Shown here: piece by piece, positions 1-4,609 of the stretch
How positions within the stretch are numbered: the stretch's first letter is position 1
Layout: each line of letters begins with the position of its first letter
NCBI GenBank assembly: GCA_016875975.1
Contig: VGOF01000097.1
Location: 1-5,843, forward strand
Reading direction: 5' to 3'
Origin: Chloroflexota bacterium
Lineage (GTDB): Bacteria; Chloroflexota; Dehalococcoidia; GIF9; UBA5629
DNA length: 5,843 bases
Made by a program: the position numbers and the translations under genes
Notes under the pieces: generated by a model
Databases searched by the model: none
What the model saw: the letters and a program-made list of their open reading frames with translations, nothing else
Told to the model about the DNA's origin: nothing

Positions 1-1348
1 TTATCACGCTATCCTTGTCAAACAGCTTCTCTTCTATGATGGTTCTGGCCATTCCGTTTATCAAAGCTGCATCAGTGCCAGCTTTAGGCTGCAGCCACAG
101 ATGCGCCCAGGAGGCAAGCACCGTCTGGCGAGGGTCCACAACGACCAACTTGGCGCCCCTCTGTCTAACAGCACGCCTTATGGCATAGCCCACCAAAGGT
201 GCTGAAGAAGTAGGGTCAGCTCCTATAACCAAAATAACCTGCGCCTCTTCTATATCACCGATCGGCTTGGTACTACCACCAAAGCCAGCAAACCCATATA
301 GCCGGCTGCCGTTGTCTATATTGTTAGTCCCCAGCACGCAGCGGGCAAACCGCTGCAATAGGTAATTATCTTCGTTGGTACACCTGGAAGAGCCAAGAAC
401 CGCCAGGCTGCTGGGACCACCTGCCGCTTTAATCCGCTTGAACCCATCAGCCGCCAGCTTCAGAGCCTCTTCCCACGATACGACCTCAAAGTTGCCATTG
501 ACTTTAACCAGTGGAGTAGTCAACCTCTCCGGGTTATGCACGAAATCGTAGCCATAGCTTCCCCTGATACAAAGCGTCCCCTTGTTTATGGGGCTATCTT
601 CATCAGGCCTGGCTCGCACCAGGCGCCCACCCTTCACATCAAAAGAGATTCCACAACCACAGCTACAAGAGGGACAGATTGTACGCACTCGTGTGGCGCT
701 GGTGCCTCTGTAGCTCTTCTCCTTCTCCATAATAGCGCCAGTGGGACACATCGCCACGCACGTGCCACAGAAAGTACACTCGGATTTTTCTAATGGCTGG
801 TCGCCCAATGTTGCGGGCTTTGAGACAAAGCCACGGCCGAGATAGTCGAGAGCACCCTCACAGACCAGGTCTTCGCAGGCGCGTATACACTTGGCACAGA
901 GTATACACTTGCTCAAATCCCTTTCGATGAAGGGATTAACTTCTTCAATGCTGGCCAGTTGGGGAATCCTTTGCAGTCTGACTAGCCCCACACCAAGGTC
1001 GGAAGCTATATTGCGCAGTTGACAGCGGTTGCCTTTATCACACACCGGGCAGGAATCAGGATGGCTGGCCAGCATGAGTTCGACGAGGATAGCACGACGT
1101 TCCATCACCCGCGAAGACTGAGTATTGATCACCATCCCGGGAGCTATCGGCGTAACACAAGAGGCCATCAAAGCACCTGAGCGTTCGTCTTCCACAATAC
1201 AGATACGACAGGCGCCGTAGGGGGCAAGATTTGGGTCATGGCACAGCGTGGGAATAACCAGGCCAGATTCCTTGGCCAGGTCTAGGATAGTCATTCCCTG
1301 TTGACCACTTACCTCTCGCCCGTTAAGGGTGATGGTAACAGTCTCCAA
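1..1348 (-). CDS. NuoG / formate dehydrogenase alpha-like Fe-S molybdopterin-fold oxidoreductase subunit (N-terminal 449 residues, 3' end beyond window)
   Basis: Seen: a minus-strand frame open from a TTG at 1348 to the window edge. Domains in order: a 2Fe-2S ferredoxin domain (C36, C47, C50, C64); the His-Cys3 cluster motif H96-x3-C100-x2-C103-x5-C109; two 4Fe-4S ferredoxin motifs (C148/151/154/158 and C191/194/197/201); then a molybdopterin-oxidoreductase domain opening with C225-x2-C228-x3-C232-x27-C260. This N-terminal order is known from NAD-linked formate dehydrogenase alpha chains; NuoG of complex I shares most of it. Family role: carries electrons between a catalytic or NAD-binding partner and other redox centres in the cytoplasm. 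Odd: at the place of the FDH motif C-A-R-x-(C/U)-H the protein reads G347-S-R-L-Y351-G352, and the FDH lysine after the fourth cluster cysteine is R262. The following stretch is also about ten residues shorter than in FdhF and resembles NuoG. Start: an in-frame TAA lies just upstream and leaves TTG as the only start that keeps the ferredoxin domain. The family is sure; the reaction is not. Confidence 0.9.
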   Translation of the reverse strand, partial: METVTITLNGREVSGQQGMTILDLAKESGLVIPTLCHDPNLAPYGACRICIVEDERSGALMASCVTPIAPGMVINTQSSRVMERRAILVELMLASHPDSCPVCDKGNRCQLRNIASDLGVGLVRLQRIPQLASIEEVNPFIERDLSKCILCAKCIRACEDLVCEGALDYLGRGFVSKPATLGDQPLEKSECTFCGTCVAMCPTGAIMEKEKSYRGTSATRVRTICPSCSCGCGISFDVKGGRLVRARPDEDSPINKGTLCIRGSYGYDFVHNPERLTTPLVKVNGNFEVVSWEEALKLAADGFKRIKAAGGPSSLAVLGSSRCTNEDNYLLQRFARCVLGTNNIDNGSRLYGFAGFGGSTKPIGDIEEAQVILVIGADPTSSAPLVGYAIRRAVRQRGAKLVVVDPRQTVLASWAHLWLQPKAGTDAALINGMARTIIEEKLFDKDSVI

Positions 1349-1360
1349 TTCCGCCCTCCC
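1349..1360 (-). promoter_or_regulatory. Ribosome binding site deciding a TTG start
   Basis: On the minus strand GGGAGGG (1360-1354) sits five bases before TTG at 1348-1346. A nearer-looking ATG at 1364-1362 is out of frame with the ferredoxin domain. The redox-subunit frame meets a TAA upstream of the Shine-Dalgarno sequence, so TTG is the most probable initiation codon. The next in-frame ATG (residue 19) would cut into the 2Fe-2S domain. Confidence 0.7.
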
Positions 1361-1401
1361 GCATTAATAATTCTCGTTCGGCCTCCTGATCTCACCCCCA
1401 C

Positions 1402-1418
1402 CACAGTACTAAACTGTG
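1402..1418. repeat. 17-base inverted repeat in the leader of the redox-subunit transcript (operator candidate)
   Basis: CACAGT (1402-1407) and ACTGTG (1413-1418) are exact reverse complements around a 5-base centre. The 9-mer TAAACTGTG at 1410-1418 occurs again on the minus strand at 1524-1516, where it overlaps the proposed -10 box of the same gene. A dyad plus a repeated motif near a promoter suggests a regulator site. The geometry matches neither the CRP (TGTGA-N6-TCACA) nor the FNR (TTGAT-N4-ATCAA) consensus. Confidence 0.45.
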
Positions 1419-1479
1419 CTAGATGCAGAATACAGGAAAATTTGCACCAGCACTCTTGAGGAAGAAACAGAGATGATTT

Positions 1480-1530
1480 TTGTAGTGGTTACTGCCTCTA
1501 CCTCCCAATTGACCACACAGTTTACTACAA
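1480..1530. repeat. Interrupted inverted repeat overlapping the minus-strand promoter
   Basis: TTGTAGT (1480-1486) pairs with ACTACAA (1524-1530). Inside it, ACTG (1491-1494) pairs with CAGT (1518-1521), giving an 11-base interrupted stem. The right arm overlaps the proposed -10 hexamer of the redox-subunit promoter. It could be a pair of operator half-sites or a leader hairpin. The loop is long, so the RNA fold is less convincing. Confidence 0.4.
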
Positions 1531-1547
1531 CACTCATCCCCTGTCAA
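1519..1547 (-). promoter_or_regulatory. Sigma70-type promoter candidate for the redox-subunit gene
   Basis: On the minus strand a perfect -35 TTGACA (1547-1542) is followed after 17 bases by TAAACT (1524-1519), four of six matches to TATAAT. Initiation would be near 1512, leaving a leader of about 160 bases that contains the inverted repeat at 1402-1418. The -35 and the spacing are strong; the -10 is fair. Confidence 0.5.
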
Positions 1548-1561
1548 AAAAATTTTCACAC

Positions 1562-1589
1562 CTCGGTTTTTGCACCTCTTCGCACCGAG
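1562..1589. repeat. Short inverted repeat just upstream of the plus-strand -35 box
   Basis: CTCGGT (1562-1567) and ACCGAG (1584-1589) are exact reverse complements with a 16-base interval, ending six bases before the -35 hexamer of the cNMP-fold gene promoter. The placement would suit an activator site. Six-base arms can occur by chance, so support is limited. Confidence 0.3.
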
Positions 1590-1594
1590 TCAGC

Positions 1595-1623
1595 TTTACC
1601 CCTTAACCAGGTCTGGGTATAAT
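1595..1623 (+). promoter_or_regulatory. Sigma70-type promoter for the cNMP-binding-fold gene
   Basis: TTTACC (1595-1600) is followed after 17 bases by a perfect TATAAT (1618-1623). Initiation near 1630 would give a leader of about 40 bases before ATG 1670. It is the best -10 hexamer in the window and points at the only plus-strand gene nearby. Confidence 0.65.
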
Positions 1624-1669
1624 GAATCAAACATCCATTACAAAGCCATAACAGAGCTGTTGCAAGAAC

Positions 1670-2161
1670 ATGGTAAACGTTGTCCCTGTATTGAAAAGAT
1701 GTGAGGTCTTCGTGGGCCTCGACGATGGTGACGTACAAAAGATAGCCAACTTGTCCTCATGGCAAAGAAATACCTATAAACCAGGTGACTACGTTTTCCG
1801 CCAGGATGCTACAGCTAACTACTTCTATGTCCTCGAAGAGGGCGAAATAAGTCTACTGGTAACTGTACAAGCCGACTCCCCAGATAGCACGAAAGACGTG
1901 CCGGTGGATACCGTCACCACCGGAGACATTTTTGGCTGGTCATCCTTAGTAGCACCTCATTCTCTGACCATGTCCGCATTATGTATCAAACCATCAACCG
2001 TGCTAATCGTATCTGGCATAGAACTGGTTGGACTGCTCGACTGCAATCCCGCCATCGGCTACGAGGTTATGAAAGGGCTGGTGCGCGTCATCGGCGCCAG
2101 ATTCAGGGACCTTCGTCGCCGGTTTGCCAATGAAGGCAAAGCGAAAAACAGCCAACGCTAG
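1670..2161 (+). CDS. Stand-alone cyclic-nucleotide-binding-fold (Crp/Fnr sensor-type) protein without output domain
   Basis: This 163-residue soluble protein is a single cNMP-binding beta-barrel domain (about residues 8-125) followed by the C-helix (about 127-152) and a short basic tail. Supporting residues are the turn Y36-K-P-G39, the strand F52-Y-V-L-E-E-G58, and G85-D-I-F-G-W-S near the ligand cassette. Full Crp/Fnr regulators are about 220 residues with a C-terminal helix-turn-helix; here the chain ends after the C-helix, so it should not bind DNA itself. The phosphate-binding cassette reads A95-P-H-S-L-T-M-S-A and lacks the arginine (R82 in E. coli CRP) that grips the cyclic phosphate. 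Ligand and partner are therefore unknown. ATG 1670 follows an in-frame TAA at 1649; the Shine-Dalgarno is weak, suggesting low translation. The gene converges on the response-regulator gene with only 7 bases between stops. Fold is confident, function is not. Confidence 0.85.
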   Translation: MVNVVPVLKRCEVFVGLDDGDVQKIANLSSWQRNTYKPGDYVFRQDATANYFYVLEEGEISLLVTVQADSPDSTKDVPVDTVTTGDIFGWSSLVAPHSLTMSALCIKPSTVLIVSGIELVGLLDCNPAIGYEVMKGLVRVIGARFRDLRRRFANEGKAKNSQR

Positions 2162-2168
2162 GCCACGG

Positions 2169-2558
2169 CTATTTCTTAAGCAGCCTGTCCACCCTTTTCA
2201 GCAACTCTTGCGGAGATACCGGCTTATCTACGTAGTCCTCTGTATCCAGTGTCAGACCTTGACTCATGCTAAGGGAAGTTTCGCCCACTCTTTGGGCAAA
2301 ACTGGTCAGCATTATGACCGGTATCTTTTTAAGCTCAGGGTCATTCTTGAGCTGCTCGGCGGCAGTGAAGCCGTCCTTGACCGGCATAATAATGTCTAGA
2401 ATAATCAGGTCGGGTTTCTCTTTCCGTGCCTTCTCCAGGCCCTCGTCACCATTATAGGCAACAAGGACTTCATAAGGCTTGCTCTCCAAAACCATTTTGG
2501 TGGCCTCGACGAAGTCTTTGTCGTCATCGACAAGTAGCACCTTGGTCTTCTGTGTCAT
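2169..2558 (-). CDS. Single-domain response regulator (CheY-like receiver), distal of two
   Basis: This 129-residue protein is a complete receiver domain and nothing else. Visible residues are the acidic pocket D11-D12, the phospho-acceptor D55 in L-D-I-I-M-P, the switch threonine T85, and K112-P113. Known role of the family: accept phosphate from a histidine kinase in the cytoplasm and pass the signal by protein contact or relay. T85 to K112 spans 27 residues against 22 in CheY and Spo0F, so the loop after the fourth strand (about 86-108) is longer by five. The paralogue upstream has the same lengthening. It is the last gene of the kinase cassette, 36 bases after the other receiver, and has the strongest ribosome site in the window. 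With no output domain it probably shares the neighbouring kinase as phosphate donor; this is inferred from position. Confidence 0.93.
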   Translation of the reverse strand: MTQKTKVLLVDDDKDFVEATKMVLESKPYEVLVAYNGDEGLEKARKEKPDLIILDIIMPVKDGFTAAEQLKNDPELKKIPVIMLTSFAQRVGETSLSMSQGLTLDTEDYVDKPVSPQELLKRVDRLLKK

Positions 2559-2560
2559 TT

Positions 2561-2572
2561 CATCACCTCCTC
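2561..2572 (-). promoter_or_regulatory. Near-perfect Shine-Dalgarno sequence of the distal response regulator
   Basis: On the minus strand GAGGAGGTGATG (2572-2561) contains AGGAGGTGAT, fully complementary to the usual 3' end of 16S rRNA, seven bases after GGAGG to the ATG at 2558. Its strength contrasts with the weak site of the preceding receiver gene, suggesting that the distal receiver is made in larger amounts. Confidence 0.75.
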
Positions 2573-2594
2573 AATATCTTTTATCTTACGCCTG

Positions 2595-2996
2595 TTACTT
2601 GCGCTCAAGTACCTTCTCTACCCTGCTGAGCAAAACATCCGGCATAACCGGCTTCTCCAGATACTCATCAGGGCTGAGTTTTCTGCCCGTTTCTAATTCA
2701 TAACGACGGCGGCTGGCCTCTTCGCGTACCGAACTCAATATGATGATAGGCACGTTCCGATATTCGGACCAGGAAGGCAATTGAAGCTCTTTATACACTG
2801 CGAAGCCATCCATCTTGGGCATAAGAAGGTCGAGTATCATCAGGTCTGGCTTCTCAGCGCGGAGCTTCCCCAGGCACTCCACCCCATCATGGGCAAATAT
2901 GACCGCATATCCTTGTGCTTCGAGTATCATACAAACCACATCCAGAATATCAGGGTCGTCATCAGCTACTAATATCTTCCTTGTATCCATTTCCAT
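2595..2996 (-). CDS. Single-domain response regulator (CheY-like receiver), proximal to the kinase
   Basis: This 133-residue protein is again a bare receiver domain: acidic pair D12-D13, phospho-acceptor D56 in L-D-L-L-M-P, switch serine S88, and K115-P116. S88 to K115 spans 27 residues, the same five-residue lengthening as in the downstream receiver, and the two are alike throughout, pointing to duplication or a shared subfamily. A further two residues sit between D56 and S88 (around L73-P-S-W-S). No DNA-binding, enzymatic or membrane segment is present, so output must be through partners. ATG 2996 has a modest AGG six to eight bases before it; ATG 2990 (residue 3) is a possible alternative. 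It follows the kinase gene after 80 bases, a gap holding a promoter-like element, and precedes its paralogue by 36 bases. Kinase-partner assignment is by adjacency. Confidence 0.92.
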   Translation of the reverse strand: MEMDTRKILVADDDPDILDVVCMILEAQGYAVIFAHDGVECLGKLRAEKPDLMILDLLMPKMDGFAVYKELQLPSWSEYRNVPIIILSSVREEASRRRYELETGRKLSPDEYLEKPVMPDVLLSRVEKVLERK

Positions 2997-3011
2997 TTAC
3001 TACCTAACGAG

Positions 3012-3020
3012 ATTATATCA
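3012..3020 (-). promoter_or_regulatory. Extended -10 promoter candidate inside the signalling cassette
   Basis: On the minus strand TGATATAAT (3020-3012) is a perfect extended -10 element (TGn plus TATAAT) between the kinase and the first receiver gene. No good -35 lies 17 bases upstream, which extended -10 promoters tolerate. Initiation near 3005 would leave only about nine bases before ATG 2996. If active, it would let the two receivers be transcribed without the kinase. Confidence 0.4.
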
Positions 3021-3076
3021 AACATTCAAATACTATTTTGAAAAACATCGCGCACCTCTTGATTGCAAGCACGCTT

Positions 3077-4273
3077 TCACACTTCCGCCTTCACCTTCCT
3101 GGGAATAGTAAAGCAGAATTTACTGCCTTTGCCTGTCTCGGGGCAAGGGCTCTCTGCCCATATCCTGCCACCGTGCGCCTCCACAATCCTCCGACAGATA
3201 GAAAGCCCCAGACCCGTCCCTTTCGATTCCACATTGCCACCACGGAAGAAGTCCTGAAACACCTTGGGTAAGTCGTCTTGCGGAACCCCGCAGCCAGTAT
3301 CGACAACTTCCACCAGTACTTCGCTGTCAATCGCCATCGCCCTTATCTCCACTTCGCCCTCGGCAGTGTAATTAACAGCATTGTTAACCAGGTTGGTTAT
3401 GACCTGCTGTAACCTTGATTGAGAACCGTACACGCAGGGCAAGTCGGAGGGAACCTGCAGCGAGAATAGCAGGCCTTTCTGCTTCGCCAGGCTATTAGCT
3501 TCCTCGGCAAAGCTCTCAACCACCTGTGACAGCGAGACATCAGTCATCTCCTGGACTATCTGCCCCATCTCGATGCGAGGGATGTCCAGAAGATTACTGA
3601 TAAGGTTAAGTAGCTCCGTAATTCTCTGGCTAGCCCTCTGCATCATGTGTTTCTGTTTCTCGTTCAACTCCCCTGCATAGCCACCGAGCATTACTCCCAG
3701 AAAACTCTGTATAGCAGCAAGGGGAGCTTTGAGGTCATGAGCAGCCGTGCTGACAAAGCGAAGAAACTGCTTCTTTTCCTCCTCCAGCAATTCAGCCCTC
3801 TCCAACGCCACAGCACCCATATTGGCCAAAGCACTGAAAAACTCCACGTCACCAACGGTGAATTTACGCGGCTCAGAAGTATAGATGCGTGCCAGCCCAA
3901 TTACCTTACCTCGTCGCATCAAAGGCAAAGAGAGTATGGACACTATACCTTCTTTCTTCGCTTGTTCCCGGTACTGAACTCGCGGGTCTGTGGTTGCATC
4001 CAGAATAGCCACTGGCTTGCCAGCAAGTGACTGTGCAATAGCATCATCCACTCTTACTGGCCCCTTGTGAACATACCAGTCGCTCAACCCATGTGCCACG
4101 GTATGAATCAACTGTCGTCGATCAGGCGCCATCAACATCAAAGAACAGCCTTTAGCTCCGGCAGCTGCGCAGATACTCTCTACGATGGTATGCAGCACTG
4201 CTTCCGATGCTAAATCAGAGTTCAGCTTTTGTGCTATGTCATACAGTATTTTATAGCGTTGTACCGCTTTCAT
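3077..4273 (-). CDS. Soluble GAF-domain sensor histidine kinase
   Basis: This 398-residue protein has no membrane segment or signal peptide. An N-terminal GAF domain (about 20-160) leads through a helical linker into a HisKA dimerisation domain with the phospho-acceptor H179 in A-A-H-D-L-K-A-P. The HATPase_c domain shows the N box (N294-L-V-N-N298), the G1 box (D325-T-G-C-G329), an F box (F342-F-R) and the G2 box (G352-T-G-L-G-L). All catalytic motifs are intact, so it should autophosphorylate and feed receivers. The GAF domain presumably senses a cytoplasmic small molecule or redox state; I see no recognisable cofactor motif, so the signal is unknown. It is the first gene of a minus-strand cassette with two single-domain receivers downstream. 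Start: ATG 4273 with GAGGG upstream at short spacing and a full GAF domain after it. Length and layout are ordinary for the family. Confidence 0.95.
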   Translation of the reverse strand: MKAVQRYKILYDIAQKLNSDLASEAVLHTIVESICAAAGAKGCSLMLMAPDRRQLIHTVAHGLSDWYVHKGPVRVDDAIAQSLAGKPVAILDATTDPRVQYREQAKKEGIVSILSLPLMRRGKVIGLARIYTSEPRKFTVGDVEFFSALANMGAVALERAELLEEEKKQFLRFVSTAAHDLKAPLAAIQSFLGVMLGGYAGELNEKQKHMMQRASQRITELLNLISNLLDIPRIEMGQIVQEMTDVSLSQVVESFAEEANSLAKQKGLLFSLQVPSDLPCVYGSQSRLQQVITNLVNNAVNYTAEGEVEIRAMAIDSEVLVEVVDTGCGVPQDDLPKVFQDFFRGGNVESKGTGLGLSICRRIVEAHGGRIWAESPCPETGKGSKFCFTIPRKVKAEV

Positions 4274-4343
4274 CCGCCCTCACTACCTCACTTTGCCGAT
4301 TCACAGAACTGCCACAGCCTTCTATTTCGCCATGTAAAGAAAC

Positions 4344-4372
4344 AGTATAAGCAACTAACAAAACTTAAAGTT
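4344..4372 (-). promoter_or_regulatory. Possible promoter of the kinase cassette
   Basis: On the minus strand TATACT (4349-4344), five of six matches to the -10 consensus, lies about 70 bases before the kinase ATG. The hexamer 17 bases upstream is AACTTT, a poor -35. A second option is TTGACA (4512-4507) with TATAGT (4491-4486), whose hexamers are strong but whose spacer is only 15 bases and whose leader would exceed 200 bases. I cannot choose between them from sequence. Confidence 0.3.
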
Positions 4373-4524
4373 ACAAAACAAAAAATAGCTGGTACTTACT
4401 AAAAAGATACTATTATCCCCCCACATTACCATCTAGGCCATCTGGAAACTCAGCGAGGATAACTGGGAAGTGCTATTAGCTTAAGACTATACAGAATCGG
4501 CTTTTTTGTCAAGACACACCAGGC

Positions 4525-4553
4525 TTGACGAGGAAGTGTAGCAATAGTACTAT
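4525..4553 (+). promoter_or_regulatory. Sigma70-type promoter of the acyl-CoA ligase gene
   Basis: TTGACG (4525-4530) is followed after exactly 17 bases by TACTAT (4548-4553). Initiation near 4560 gives a leader of about 50 bases to ATG 4610. The -10 hexamer lies inside the palindrome at 4544-4553. Confidence 0.6.
4544..4553. repeat. Perfect 10-base palindrome covering the ligase -10 box (operator candidate)
   Basis: ATAGTACTAT is its own reverse complement and is flanked by GCA and, three bases off symmetry, TTGC (4556-4559). Its place directly on the -10 hexamer is where a repressor would bind. Part of the core, AGTACTA, also appears in the leader repeat near 1405-1411. Short palindromes in AT-rich DNA are not rare, so this is only suggestive. 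Confidence 0.35.
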
Positions 4554-4594
4554 CGTTGCCAATATCTATCCACTACTGTCAAAAATCGCGCTGA

Positions 4595-4602
4595 AGGGAG
4601 GT
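4595..4602 (+). promoter_or_regulatory. Strong ribosome binding site of the acyl-CoA ligase
   Basis: AGGGAGGT at 4595-4602 is a good Shine-Dalgarno sequence, with GGAGG eight bases before ATG 4610. It fixes the start of the ligase, whose first recognisable domain sequence follows within about twenty codons. Confidence 0.75.
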
Positions 4603-4609
4603 AAGCACT

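Larger units (their letters stand above)
1349..1669. other. Divergent intergenic control region between the redox subunit and the cNMP-binding-fold gene
   Basis: This 321-base gap separates two genes transcribed away from each other. It holds a promoter candidate for each direction and three inverted repeats (entered separately). A 68-codon open frame at 1416-1622 has no Shine-Dalgarno sequence, no recognisable domain, and overlaps the promoters and repeats, so I read it as non-coding. I see no terminator or RNA gene here. Confidence 0.65.
4274..4609. other. Divergent intergenic control region between the kinase and the acyl-CoA ligase
   Basis: This 336-base AT-rich gap lies between two genes transcribed away from each other. 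It contains a good plus-strand promoter, weaker minus-strand promoter candidates, a palindrome over the plus-strand -10, and an AACTT/AAGTT dyad at 4363-4372. I see no coding frame with a ribosome site, no terminator-like hairpin with a T-run, and no RNA gene. Confidence 0.6.

Noticed and set aside
536..793. 85-codon plus-strand frame opposite the redox-subunit gene
   Set aside because: It lies wholly antisense to the Fe-S and pterin-domain coding sequence, has no ribosome site and no recognisable domain.
1323..1364. 13-codon minus-strand leader frame starting at ATG 1364, overlapping the TTG start
   Set aside because: The nearest AGGAGG is 17 bases away, the peptide shows no attenuator-like residue run, and chance explains it.
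1402..1418. CRP or FNR box
   Set aside because: The half-sites CACAG/CTGTG are in the wrong orientation and spacing for TGTGA-N6-TCACA and unlike TTGAT-N4-ATCAA. The neighbouring cNMP-fold protein also lacks a DNA-binding domain.
1416..1622. 68-codon plus-strand frame in the first intergenic region
   Set aside because: It has no Shine-Dalgarno sequence and low-complexity Thr/Ser-rich content. It overlaps the promoter elements and repeats, and its end runs into the -10 box of the next gene.
2139..2185. Bidirectional terminator between the convergent genes
   Set aside because: The 7-base gap and its flanks give only a GCC/GGC mini-stem (GCCACGGC) with no T-run on either strand.
4495..4515. 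Rho-independent terminator suggested by the T-run at 4502-4507
   Set aside because: No stable stem precedes the T-run on the plus strand, and no gene ends here. The region is upstream of both flanking genes.
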